DNA of 50,643 bases, from assembly GCA_004347685.1 (NCBI GenBank), contig SLTJ01000022.1, positions 1-50,643 on the forward strand, read 5' to 3'. Within the stretch, counting starts at the first letter, position 1; each line of letters starts with the position of its first letter. The notes below the pieces were generated by a model that saw only the letters and a list, made by a program, of their open reading frames with translations, was not told the origin of the DNA and did no database searches. Below are positions 1 through 9,043 of the stretch, one piece after another. A program made the position numbers and the translations under genes. Origin of the DNA: Clostridia bacterium. Lineage in GTDB: Bacteria > Bacillota > DSM-521 > Neomoorellales > SLTJ01.

Positions 1-72
1 CATAGCCTCTTTCAACTTGCGTAGTTACGTACCTAAAAACTTACGCTGTAGTATTAGGGAGAAAAAATAAAA

Positions 73-90
73 GCCCTCGATAAAGGGCTG
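73..90. repeat. Short inverted repeat upstream of the symporter genes
   Basis: AGCCCT and AGGGCT flank a six-base loop. No T-run follows, so this is not an obvious terminator. It lies 56 bases before the first gene and could be a leader hairpin or the end of an upstream transcript. Confidence 0.3.
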
Positions 91-145
91 AAATACCAGT
101 GGTTGGGAGTTTTCGAGAACGTACACTTAATAAGGGGGGGGCAAA

Positions 146-337
146 ATGCCGATTCTTATGAGCTTAATCCTGGTTAGCTATGGTATTGCTGCATCTGTTT
201 TAGTGAGTGTAACCCGCGGCAACGGTAACGCCAGTCTTGGCGCTTGGTTTACGGCTGCTGGTATGTTCGTAACAATTGGTGTAATGGTGACGGGTGAGCT
301 ATTAAAAAGGATAAAGTCTCAAAACGATAAACTCTAA
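146..337 (+). CDS. Small two-helix membrane protein, probable symporter partner
   Basis: A 63-residue protein with two hydrophobic stretches (about residues 3-22 and 32-51) joined by a short polar loop, ending in a basic, polar tail (KRIKSQNDKL). A strong ribosome site (AAGGGGGGGG) lies just before the ATG. It is 97 bases upstream of a sodium:solute symporter in the same direction, and small two-helix proteins often accompany transporters of that family. The link to transport is inferred from position and membrane topology; no family is recognised with certainty. Confidence 0.65.
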   Translation: MPILMSLILVSYGIAASVLVSVTRGNGNASLGAWFTAAGMFVTIGVMVTGELLKRIKSQNDKL

Positions 338-434
338 CAAACGGGGCAAAATCAGGGCGGCGTCTGCTTTCCTTAACAAGCTGCAGAAAAAGACAGTGCG
401 TTCAAAAATTTTAACCAAGGAGGCTTGAATCCAA

Positions 435-1871
435 ATGATGACTACGGTAGGTATTATTAGCACCGCGTTTATAATCTTGTACGTTATAATCGGTATATGG
501 AGCGCTCGTACTGCACGTAAGAGTATAGACGAGTACCTTGCTGCTGGTCGCCGAATAGGGATGCTTGTTGGCGGATTTGCCTTATACGCCGCTTTCTGTA
601 GTGCAATGGTGTATGTAGGCCTTCCGGGTATGACGTACTCCCTTGGTCTTAACGCTACTTGGCAAATTACTCTTGGTGCAGCCTTAGGATTTGGCTTACT
701 CTATTTTCTTCTTGCTGAGCCTGTACGTCGTTTCGCTCAGTTTACGTTGGTTGATTATTTAGCCGCGCGATACAATCATCTGGCAATAAGGATCTTAGTT
801 GCTTTATTCATCTGCGGAATATTTACTTTTGCAATTGTACCTCAAATAATTGGAGCGGGCTTAATGATTGGCAATACGTTTGGCGTTTCCTTACGAACGG
901 GCGAGATTATTTTTGCGGTGGTCCTCTTGTTATACGTGTCTATCGGAGGCATGCGTGCAGTTACTTTTTCTGATGCTTTTCAAGGCATCATCATGTTTAT
1001 TCCACTGATGGTCGTTGGCTTGCTAGCCATCGCATATTTCGGCGGCATCACCCCGATGATAGCCCAGGCCGCCCAGAATAATCCAAAGATAGTCGAACCA
1101 ACATTGCCTTTAGTTTCCTACCTGGGCCTTGTTTTTGGCATTGCTCTTGGTCAGTCAAGTGCGGCACATATCATAATGAGGATTTCCAGTGCTGCATCAC
1201 CCCCGGTAGCCAGGACTACGGTTGTCGTTGGAGTTGTTCTTGCCGTATTAATGTATTTTTTGGCAAGCAATATACTCGGCATTGCGGCATGGGCGGTTAG
1301 TCCTGGCCTTTCCAAGCCCGATAACGCTTTGTGGGCTGTAATGGAAAAAATTATACCTCAATGGTTATTCGGTTGGATAATAGCAGGATTAGTAGCTGCG
1401 GCAATTTCTACCGCCTCAGCAATGCTTATGGGGTCTGTCGCTTCGCTAGTATCCGATATTTATTACAGGGTTCTAAATCCTAATGCTTCTCCGGGCGAGC
1501 TTTACTGGCGAGGTATCGTCATAACCTGGGCGCTTGGAGTAGCGGCAGTACTTGTCAGCCTTTTTGCCTCTCAGCAAGTAAGTTGGTTTGTGGCGATACA
1601 ATCGCAGGCACTTGGGGCTACCTTTTTCTTCCCGCTGGTCCTGGGCATTTGGTGGAAGCGAACTACCACAGCTGGCGCCATTTCGGGCATGGTTGGTGGT
1701 CTTGGATCTTTTATCCTATTTACGGCATTAAAAATCCTTCCTTTGTACGGTCCTGTTGTACCCGCAATAATAATTTCGCTATGCCTTACAGTCTTAATTA
1801 GCTTGCTTACGCAACCGCCACCAGTAGAAGTAGTGGAAGCTTGTTGCACGAAGCTTCACCAGAGGGAATGA
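435..1871 (+). CDS. Sodium:solute symporter family (SSS) transporter
   Basis: A 478-residue integral membrane protein with about 12-13 predicted hydrophobic helices, the usual length for the SSS family. The N-terminal half carries family features: GIWSARTARKSIDEYLAAGR near residues 21-40, and a GGMRAVTFSDAFQGIIMF segment near residues 171-188 that matches the family's conserved GGM-A-ToxDxxQ region. The ribosome site AAGGAGG precedes the ATG by about 9 bases. It probably drives uptake of an organic solute with Na+ at the cytoplasmic membrane. The substrate cannot be read from sequence. The nearby aromatic cluster makes an organic acid conceivable, but transposon debris separates them. Confidence 0.85.
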   Translation: MMTTVGIISTAFIILYVIIGIWSARTARKSIDEYLAAGRRIGMLVGGFALYAAFCSAMVYVGLPGMTYSLGLNATWQITLGAALGFGLLYFLLAEPVRRFAQFTLVDYLAARYNHLAIRILVALFICGIFTFAIVPQIIGAGLMIGNTFGVSLRTGEIIFAVVLLLYVSIGGMRAVTFSDAFQGIIMFIPLMVVGLLAIAYFGGITPMIAQAAQNNPKIVEPTLPLVSYLGLVFGIALGQSSAAHIIMRISSAASPPVARTTVVVGVVLAVLMYFLASNILGIAAWAVSPGLSKPDNALWAVMEKIIPQWLFGWIIAGLVAAAISTASAMLMGSVASLVSDIYYRVLNPNASPGELYWRGIVITWALGVAAVLVSLFASQQVSWFVAIQSQALGATFFFPLVLGIWWKRTTTAGAISGMVGGLGSFILFTALKILPLYGPVVPAIIISLCLTVLISLLTQPPPVEVVEACCTKLHQRE

Positions 1872-1960
1872 TGTAGTCTTCCCGTAATCGTCGCGGGGAA
1901 ACAGTCCTTATGCCGGAGAGTGAGAACGCCATGCTTCGCTAAGTATTCCCCTCGAACAAG

Positions 1961-2230
1961 TTAAAGAGGCCCGCCGGCGTAGTGCTGGCCTTGGTCGTCG
2001 CCGTGGCCCTGGCAGGCGCAGGGTGCGCCCAGAAGCCCACGGAGCTCGCGGCGACGCCAAAGCCCGAAGCCTCCAGGACGATCGAGCTTAAGCTGGTCCA
2101 CTTCTGTGGAGGCTCGCACCAGGGTCGAGAGCAAGTTTGTTCCTGGCAGTAAGAAGCCAATGGAGGGGGCCGCCAACGGCCAGGTCAGAATCACTAGCAG
2201 CCTGTGTGAGTAATTGCGGATGAAATTTTT
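1961..2230 (+). pseudogene. Decayed N-terminus of a TRAP-type (DctP) solute-binding lipoprotein
   Basis: One frame gives a hydrophobic signal with a lipobox (ALAGAGC, then AQKPTE) followed by RTIELKLVHF, which resembles the mature start of DctP-family binding proteins. After a frameshift near 2110 another frame gives NGQVRIT, matching the family's TNGRVKIT segment. The two are in different frames and the rest of the gene is absent, so this is a remnant. Membrane subunits of a TRAP transporter are not present in the window. The call rests on short motifs only. Confidence 0.5.
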
Positions 2231-2364
2231 CATGGAGACAAGAAGGAGATTTCATCCAGGTGGCGAATCATAACAACATGGCTAAGAAGTTCAAGGACTA
2301 CCAACCAAACCCAGTACTGACGCATGCTTTTAAGGTACCTTGAGCAACGAGGGTTTGGGGTTCA

Positions 2365-2386
2365 GCGCGCAAAAATTTTTTCGCGC
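2365..2386. repeat. AT-cored inverted repeat
   Basis: GCGCGCAAAAA is followed directly by TTTTTTCGCGC, an almost perfect 11-base inverted repeat. It may be an old terminator or part of the end of the mobile element that carries the DruA-like gene. Confidence 0.4.
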
Positions 2387-2420
2387 AGAGGGGCTGGACA
2401 AATTTTGGCGGATTTGAGAT

Positions 2421-2460
2421 AAAAGCGTGGGACTCTAGGTGGGAGGGGGCCCACGCTTTT
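2421..2460. repeat. Inverted repeat immediately before the DruA-like gene
   Basis: AAAAGCGTGGG (2421-2431) and CCCACGCTTTT (2450-2460) form an 11-bp perfect stem around an 18-base loop. The second arm ends three bases before the ATG of the DruA-like gene, so a transcript starting upstream would fold over the translation start. It could be an element end, a terminator guarding against read-through, or a translational control hairpin. Confidence 0.5.
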
Positions 2461-2463
2461 GTT

Positions 2464-3360
2464 ATGGATGGCGAAGGAACTCAGCTTTTGTTTGGTCGAG
2501 ACTTTACCGAGGCGGAGTTAGCTTTAGTTCGGGAAGTAGTGGCCCTATTTCCCAGGTTAAGCAGCAAAGAGTTAGCCGCCACGCTATGCGAGCATTTGGG
2601 GTGGGCGACATCGGCTGGCCGGCTAAAGGTAGAGTCGTGCCTAAAGCTTCTTTTGAAGCTGGAGGCCAAAGGCGAGATAAAGCTTTTGCCCAAGGCAAGG
2701 AAGGCGAAGCGAAAAGAAAGCGCGCCGCTTTTAAGCAAACGCACTGATCCACCCAGTCAAGAGCTAGCGGGCGAGCTTTGGGAATTTGAGCCGGTGTGGG
2801 TTCTGGTACAGGATAAGGAAGGGATGTGGCTTTGGAACGAATACATCCAGCGCTACCATCCTCTGGGCTACCAGCGCCCCTTTGGCGCCCACCAGCGCTA
2901 TTTTATTGTTTGTGGTGGTGGTGAGCTTTTAGGGTGTATAAGCTTTGCCGCTTCAGCCTGGGCAGTGGAGGCGAGGGACCGGTGGATAGGCTGGAGCCAA
3001 TCTGATCGCTCAAGGCGGCTACATCTGGTAGCGAACAACAACCGTTTTTTGATTTTCCCCTGGGTGAAGGTAAAAAACCTAGCGAGCCGGGTACTGGCTT
3101 TGGTGGTGCGGCGCATTCGGGAGGACTGGCAGGCGCGTTATGGTTATGGGCCTGTGCTCTTGGAGACGTTTGTAGACTTAGAGTACGCGTGCACCTGTTA
3201 CCGGGCGGCCAACTGGATTAAGCTAGGCCAGACCGCGGGGCGGGGGCGGATGGATCGCGACACCCAGTATCTTTCCACGCCGAAGCGGATTTACGTATAT
3301 CCGCTGGTGCGGGAATTTCGGGCCGTTTTATGCGGCAAAGAGAAAGGTGGATCGGGGTGA
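2464..3360 (+). CDS. DruA-like protein (DUF4338), probably carried by a mobile element
   Basis: A 298-residue protein. The N-terminal ~90 residues look like a winged-helix-type segment with basic residues. The C-terminal two thirds match the DUF4338/DruA pattern as I recall it: a WNEYIQRYHPLGYQRPFGAH segment near residues 120-139, a GCISFAASAWAVEARD segment, and VLLETFVDLEYACTCYRAANW near residues 237-257. DruA is named from the Druantia anti-phage system, but solitary DUF4338 proteins are common beside transposase genes. Here no large Druantia helicase (DruE) follows. Instead the next reading frame is a truncated transposase, so an element-borne role is more likely than a complete defence system. 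The stop overlaps the next frame. Confidence 0.7.
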   Translation: MDGEGTQLLFGRDFTEAELALVREVVALFPRLSSKELAATLCEHLGWATSAGRLKVESCLKLLLKLEAKGEIKLLPKARKAKRKESAPLLSKRTDPPSQELAGELWEFEPVWVLVQDKEGMWLWNEYIQRYHPLGYQRPFGAHQRYFIVCGGGELLGCISFAASAWAVEARDRWIGWSQSDRSRRLHLVANNNRFLIFPWVKVKNLASRVLALVVRRIREDWQARYGYGPVLLETFVDLEYACTCYRAANWIKLGQTAGRGRMDRDTQYLSTPKRIYVYPLVREFRAVLCGKEKGGSG

Positions 3361-3740
3361 AGGAAAGCCTATTGCTCAACAGGCGGCTGATGTGGCGGGA
3401 GCTTCGCGCCAAACAAAAGGAAAAGGGGATAAAGCCCCGGCCGCGAGCTAGCCTTACTAACGGCAAGGCTGGGTGGCAGACGGTGGAGGAGGAGCGGGCG
3501 GGGCGCTGGCAAGTAGTAGAGGAGTGTCACAAAGTATGGCGGGTGGTACTGCCGGTGCTTTTAAAAAGACTGGCCAAGATACCTGATCCCCGCAATCCGC
3601 GGTCAAGTAAGCACAAACTTCAACGACCGGAAAAACCCCTAACGTTTCCCGGGTGGGAAAGGAATAGCGGTACCAGGATCGGTCTGTCATGCGGTATGAG
3701 AATCTACTGGCTGGTGCCGGGACCTGCTGGGGCGGAGTAG
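3330..3740 (+). pseudogene. Truncated ISAs1/H-repeat-type transposase start
   Basis: The frame overlaps the 3' end of the DruA-like gene. Near residues 73-94 it contains LLKRLAKIPDPRNPRSSKHK, which resembles the N-terminal LxxIPDPRxxRGxxH signature of ISAs1/H-repeat transposases. After that point the sequence no longer resembles the family and the frame soon ends, so the DDE catalytic domain is missing. DruA-like and transposase genes in this order suggest a two-gene mobile unit that has lost its right part. Confidence 0.5.
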
Positions 3741-4863
3741 GTCCCGGTGACCGGCTGCGGGCTAGGCGAGCAGTCCGCTGTTATGGGCCTGGGTGGAAGA
3801 ATAGTGGGACGGCGGCTCGAAGCAGCGGGCCGCGTTGCGGGCAAGTACCCGCGGCAGATGGTGTCCGGGAGGCCGGCCCCTTTAAGGGCCGGCCGGGTTG
3901 TGCACCGGCGTGGGAGCCAAGGGCAAGGGCCACGACTGCAATGCAGGGTGTGCGCGGAGCTGACAGTAAACCCATGGCCCGAGACCTTTGCGCTGGGGGG
4001 GGCGGAAGGGAGGGCAAAGCTTCCTCCTGTCGAGGGGCGTGGCGGTGGACGCAGTGCTTCCGAAACAAGTATGATTTTCCGGTGATCGAAGCCTTGTGCC
4101 TCGAGGGCTTCCAAGTTTGAGGGGGAGGGGGAAATCGAGGAGGGGTACAAGAGTTAAGTTGCGCGCAGTTGCGGATTTCGGTTTCGGAAGTACCGTGGAC
4201 TCGGCAGGAGGAGCGCCGCAATGGTACCGGTGTCCGGGACCAGGGGGCGAAGGTCGGCAAGATCGCAGGCCGCGGCGAAAGGAAACGGCAAGGGCTGTCT
4301 GGGCCTGCCAAGCGCAAGTCGACTGGCGCCGCAGCTTCCGGTATATTCAGCGGCATGGGGGCTCCTGGAATTACGAGGTAGTATCTTGTCCGCCTCCTCC
4401 CCCGGCCGTGGGTTCCATCTCTTCTCCACACGGGCGCGTAACGCTTTGAATTGGACGGCCAGGTGACAAGCGTGGTTTGGAAGCCTCCGTACCGGGCCGA
4501 AGGGAGTTTGAGCGGGGTGTTTTCTTCCTTCCCTCGCTACATTTAGGGAGGTGGATATCGTGGCAGGTTGGTTAAAGGGTTACTTGCCCAGCGGCAAGTC
4601 TTGGAGGTTGGTTCAAAAGGCGGCACCCGCGGTGGCTGTTGCGGAAAAACGCTCATGAACCGGGTGGCGAGCAGGCGTTGGTGCTCATCCGGCTAGCGTT
4701 TCCCGAAACCGACGGCGGTCCTTTGAGGCTGTTTGGAACGCGGGCACACCGGTCCGTGCCACAGGCTGTTAGAGCCGGACCGGGGAGTTGGTGGCAGGAC
4801 AGGAAGGGAGTCCCGTCGTATGATGTCTTGAGCAGATCAACCACAGAGGTCGGGGGTGGGCGC
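3741..4863. other. G-rich stretch without a recognisable gene
   Basis: About 1.1 kb with strong purine/G bias on the plus strand. Open frames exist on both strands but show no family motif, no consistent codon bias and no ribosome site that selects one of them. A perfect 9-bp GC stem with a six-base loop lies at 3871-3894 (GGCCGGCCC / GGGCCGGCC). The stretch is bounded by a truncated transposase and a broken DUF1670-like gene, so decayed mobile DNA is the simplest reading. A structured RNA cannot be excluded. Confidence 0.5.
3871..3894. repeat. Perfect GC-rich hairpin
   Basis: GGCCGGCCC and GGGCCGGCC flank CTTTAA. No U-run follows (next bases are GGGTTGTG), so it is not a canonical terminator. 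Confidence 0.5.
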
Positions 4864-5922
4864 ATGGGCCGGCAGTGCTTTTACCGCCAGAAGATCGTGA
4901 CCCAGGCTCGCTCGGTCGAGGCCAAAACGCTTGTCAGCTACCTGGTGGGCGAGATCCGGTCAAGGAGGGAACTTGCCCCGGAAGAGGCAGCCCTGGTGGC
5001 GGAGGACGCCCTGGAGTACCTGATGCACCTGGCTGATCGGGGTCCGGGACAGATCGACTTCCCCGCCATCCTGGGTCTGGATGCCCACTGGGGTGCTCCC
5101 GGCGGGACCAGCCCGAGCAGATAGTCACACTGACAGTCATCGCCGACGAGGATGCCGAGGTGCTGGAGGAGTTCGGCGTGGTGGCCATGCAGGTGGGGCG
5201 CATGGCTCGCTGTATCGAGGAGGCCTACTTCCAGGGTTGCCTGCTTGACTGGCCCAGGCTAGGGGTGCTGTTCCCCTACAACCACCAGGCCCTGCGGCAG
5301 AGGCTGGAGCCCCTTTTTGGGAGACGGGAGCACTCCTGCCCGTGGCGGGCATGAGCAAAAAGAGGCGGCAAAAGATGCGCAAGGCTATCGCCAGCCCTGG
5401 CGGTGGAGCTTTACCTGCGGGGCGAGGACCTTACCTCGGTGAGGAAAAAGCTCTGCTGTTCCCGCACTGCCTGGCGCAGGTGGTGGCAGCTTTTCTGCCA
5501 GGTGGGAGGGCTGGGCGAGGAGGACCCCGAAGAGGCGGCCAGAAGGCTTGGCCAGCCGGTGGTCCTGGTGAGGGGCTTTGCAGAACTGTGGGCCGAGGTC
5601 AGGGAAAATACCCGCTTGTCCGAGAAGGTGAAGCGCGAGGGGTTGTGGGCGCTGGCGGCACCGCCCGGCGGTGGCCCGCGCCAGGCCTTCCGGCAGCGTC
5701 TGCTTGAGCGGCACCGCTACACGCCGGCGGCGGCCGACCAGTTCGAGCAGGAACTGCGGGAGCTGGCCAGCCGCTTGAGCAGCCGGGGCCGCTCTGCCGG
5801 CCAGATCGTGTGGACAGGCGTGGCGCAGGACCAGCCCCCGGCCGCAGCCTGGGAGACTGCCGCATGGTTTCCGCCGTACTGGACTACCTGGTGCCGCGGG
5901 TTAGGAAGAAAGGAGTATAAAT
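4864..5922 (+). pseudogene. Multiply frameshifted DUF1670-like gene
   Basis: Four segments in changing frames read as one protein: from the ATG at 4864 (KTLVSYLVGEIRSRRELAPE, GQIDFPAILG), then around 5115-5330 (EQIVTLTVIADEDAEVLEEF, MARCIEEAYFQG), then LLPVAGMSKKRRQKMRKAI near 5340, and finally 5403-5922 (VELYLRGEDLTSVRKKLCCS, GRSAGQIVWTGV). At least three frameshifts separate them, so no intact protein is made. The pattern resembles DUF1670 proteins, often found with mobile or repeated DNA in anaerobic Firmicutes and Chloroflexi. The family name is from memory and moderately certain; the pseudogene status is clear from the frames. Confidence 0.5.
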
Positions 5923-5925
5923 AGC

Positions 5926-6867
5926 ATGAGTAGTAGTCAAGAGCGGGCCCTCATTTTTGACATTCAGGGCTTTAGTGTACACGACGGCCCCGGCGGGAGA
6001 ACTTTGGTCTTTTTTAAAGGCTGCCCTTTAAGATGCTATTGGTGTTGCAACCCGGAGGGACAGAACCAATATCGCGAGGTCATGTACAGACGCTCAAAGT
6101 GCCAAATGTGTTACCGTTGCATGGATAGCTGTCCAAATGGCGCGATACATGTAAAAAACAAGGGGGATTTTATTGCTATTGATAGATCGAAGTGTGGGTA
6201 TTGTAACAACCTGGATTGTGTGAAGGGCTGTTATAATGGTGCCTTGAAGGTTGTTGGTAAATATATGACAATAGACGAACTAATGATGAAAATTGAGCGA
6301 GACAGGCGCTTTTGGGGTACTGGCGGTGGGGTAACGCTCGGAGGAGGCGAAGTGATGCTTCAATATAAATTCGCTGCTCGCCTATTAGAGGAATGTCATG
6401 CAAGTTACATCCACACGGCAATTGAAACATCCGGCTATGCTCCCTGGTCTCACTACCAGGAAGTCCTAAAGAACGTGGACTGGTTGTTTGTAGATATAAA
6501 ACACATGGATCCGGATATTCATCGAAAAGGTACGGGCGTATCTAATGTATCTAATTTGGAAAATATAGAGCGCATGGCTAGCCACCAAAAGGACTACCAA
6601 ATGGTCATCAGAATACCGGTCATTCCCGGGTATAATGACAATACAGAAAATATTGTTGCTACCGCCAAATTCATGAAAAGAATAGGTGTTCATGTAATAA
6701 ATATCTTACCATTTCACCGTTTGGCCACATCAAAGTATGAGCAACTTGATCGTAAATATGCATGTAAGAATATGGAATCACCCCGTTTAGGGGACATGTA
6801 TCAAATTCAGAATATTTTTCATAACTATGGCTTGATGTGCTACGTAGGTAGTGACACTCCTTTTTAA
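5926..6867 (+). CDS. Radical SAM glycyl-radical-enzyme activating protein
   Basis: A 313-residue protein of the pyruvate formate-lyase activase family. The [4Fe-4S] radical SAM motif is GCPLRCYWCCNPEG near residues 32-45 (CxxxCxxC). It is followed by a ferredoxin-like insert with two Cys clusters (CQMCYRCMDSC and CGYCNNLDCVKGC, about residues 58-100), as in activases of decarboxylase- and benzylsuccinate-type glycyl radical enzymes. A GGGVTLGGGE segment near residue 125 matches the family's SAM-contacting glycine motif. It would use SAM to place a glycyl radical on a partner enzyme. No glycyl radical enzyme is encoded in the window, and the gene lies between transposon remnants. The RBS AAAGGAG fits the ATG. 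Confidence 0.88.
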   Translation: MSSSQERALIFDIQGFSVHDGPGGRTLVFFKGCPLRCYWCCNPEGQNQYREVMYRRSKCQMCYRCMDSCPNGAIHVKNKGDFIAIDRSKCGYCNNLDCVKGCYNGALKVVGKYMTIDELMMKIERDRRFWGTGGGVTLGGGEVMLQYKFAARLLEECHASYIHTAIETSGYAPWSHYQEVLKNVDWLFVDIKHMDPDIHRKGTGVSNVSNLENIERMASHQKDYQMVIRIPVIPGYNDNTENIVATAKFMKRIGVHVINILPFHRLATSKYEQLDRKYACKNMESPRLGDMYQIQNIFHNYGLMCYVGSDTPF

Positions 6868-7319
6868 CTGATTATGTTTCCATTTTTTCAATAACTATTT
6901 TCGTTGCACTCACATGACTCTAAAGTGTTTAACGTAGCAGTGTCAACAGGAATTTCGCCTGGGTCATCCCCAGTTTCATACACTTGGCATCAGGGAAGGT
7001 AGAAAACTCAGTAGTCGGGAGCAACCTATCCTGACTCCAAAAGTGTTTAGCACATGGTAGCCAACCTGCCACAGTCCGAGGACACGTCTTTTAGTAGTGG
7101 AACTCGCTACTAATTTTCGGTGGTAACCTTTTTCCTCACCATAGGCCCCGGCCAAAAGTAAGAAGAAATAGGCATAGACTACTACCAAGACCGGAGTTCG
7201 ACAGTGCCTAGGCATTTTTTAGCGCTGTTTTAAGGAACGATTCGCAAGGGTTTCAGGTTCTGAAGCCTAGCTAGGCAAAATCCAAAAATCCATAGGCACA
7301 CGAATTCATAAATTCCTCT
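6868..7319. other. Intergenic stretch with a possible minus-strand transposase remnant
   Basis: No intact gene. On the minus strand 7215-6976 a 79-codon frame includes VLVVVYAYFFLLLAGAYGEE and WQVGYHVLNTFGVRIG, which has the look of the C-terminal tail of a DDE transposase. There is no catalytic region and no convincing start site, so this is a weak call. Confidence 0.3.
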
Positions 7320-7348
7320 TTCCATTTAGATGGTATACATGGTATAAT
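7320..7348 (+). promoter_or_regulatory. Sigma-A-type promoter of the IS1634-type transposase
   Basis: TTCCAT (7320-7325) and a perfect TATAAT (7343-7348) are separated by 17 bases. The ATG at 7355 is only six bases after the -10 box, so the message would be leaderless or nearly so, which fits low expression of a transposase. Confidence 0.55.
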
Positions 7349-7354
7349 ATAGAC

Positions 7355-9022
7355 ATGTACATCCGAACCATCCAGCGCAAGAACAAAGACGGATCCGTCG
7401 TCCGCTACGTCCAACTGGCCCAGAACGAGTGGGACCCCCAGGCCAGGTGCGCCAAGGCTAGAGTGCTCTATAGTTTCGGCCGCGAGGAGGAGGTTGACCG
7501 GGAAGCTTTAAAGCGGCTGATCAGGAGCATTAACCGCTTTCTGGGTCCGGAGGAAATGTTGCGGTACGAGGCAGAAACCACCGGCCAAAACCTCCTCAGG
7601 TTTCTCTCCAGCCGTCCCCTAGGCGGGGCCTGGGCACTGAACCAACTTTGGGAGGAACTCGGGATCAAGGAAGTACTGCTAAAGCTGCTCAAGAAGCGCC
7701 AGTTCAAGGCTCCGGTAGAGCGGGCCATCTTTGCCATGGTGGCCAACCGGGCCCTTGACCCCACCAGCAAACGCGGTGTCCAGGAATGGGTAGAGGAGGA
7801 CGTGGTAATTCCCGACCTGGACCAGATACCCCTGCAGCAGCTCTACCGGGCCATGGACTTCCTGTTGGAGAACGAGGCCGAGATGCAGAAGCAGGTCTAT
7901 TATGCATTAGCCAACCTTCTCAATCTACAGGTTGACCTACTGTACTTCGATACCACCTCCGTCTACTTTGAGACTGAGGAAGAAGATGAAGATGGCTTAC
8001 GCCGCCGGGGCCACTCCAAGGATCACCGGCCGGATCTGCCCCAGGCGGTAATCGGCCTGGCCGTCACCAGGGATGGCCTGCCGGTGCGTTGCTGGGTCTG
8101 GCCCGGCAACACGGCCGACATGTCGGTGGTGGAGCAGGTGAAAAAGGACCTTATCGGCTGGAAGCTGGGCCGAGTAATCACCGTGCTCGACCGTGGCTTC
8201 AACTCCGAAGACAACCTGCGCTACCTGCAGCGGGCCGGGGGTCACTACATAGTTGGCGAAAAGATGCGTAGCGGCAGGGAGAATACAGTCAAGGCCCTGA
8301 GCCGGCCCGGCCGTTTCCAGACGGTGCGGGACAACCTGGAGGTCAAAGAGATCGTCGTTGGCGAAGGAGAGGCCCGCGAGCGCTACATCCTGGTACGTAA
8401 CCCACAAGAAGCCCAGCGAGATAAAGCCAAGCGGGAGGCCGTCATCAAGGAGTTGGAAGAACAGCTTCCCAAAATCAGAAGCCATGCCAAGGCTGTTTGT
8501 GAGCTCATGGCCCATCCCGTCTACGGCCGTTACCTGAAGCTGGATTCCCGCGGCCTGCCCAAGATTGACCGGGGCAAAATCAAAGAAGAAGAAAAGCTCG
8601 ACGGCAAGTACCTATTGCGGACCTCAGACGACACCCTCTCGTCCGAAGACGTAGCCCTGGGGTACAAACAGCTATTGCTGGTAGAAGACGCCTTCCGCAC
8701 CCTCAAGTCCCGGCTGGAACCGCGTCCTGTTTACCACCGGCTGGAAGACCGCATCCGGGCCCATGTGCTGCTATGCTGGCTGGCGCTGCTGTTGATCAGG
8801 GTAGCTGAGAACAAGACCGGACAGACATGGAAGAACTTGAGATCCACCCTCGAGCGCATGCATCTGGGAGAGTTCAGCGGCGAATGCGGACAAGTATGGT
8901 AGAGAACCGAAACCACGCCGGCCCAACAGCAGATCTTCAAGGCTTTAGCTGTCAAAGAACCGCCCCGGATCTTCTCCATTAACCCGTCCGGAAAGAAGGA
9001 GACTCTAGTAACACGCGGCTAA
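7355..9022 (+). pseudogene. IS1634-type (IS4 superfamily) transposase with an in-frame TAG
   Basis: The frame encodes 515 residues up to TAG at 8900-8902, then continues in the same frame for 39 more codons (RTETTPAQQQIFKALAVKEP and onward) to TAA at 9020. The intact protein would be about 555 residues, normal for IS1634. DDE residues are visible: D in LLYFDTTSVYFE (near 196), D in VITVLDRGFNSEDNL (near 280), and E in LLVEDAFRTLKSRLEPRPVY (near 455). The nonsense codon removes only the C-terminal tail, so activity may be reduced rather than lost. A weak pair of possible ends (CGCAAGGGTTT near 7243 and its approximate complement near 9037) was noticed, but the element borders are not proven. 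Confidence 0.8.
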
Positions 9023-9043
9023 AACTGCAAATCCCGAACACCC

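Noticed and set aside
2464-3360. A complete Druantia anti-phage system
   Set aside because: Only the DruA-like protein is present; no large helicase or other Dru proteins lie nearby, and a transposase remnant follows.
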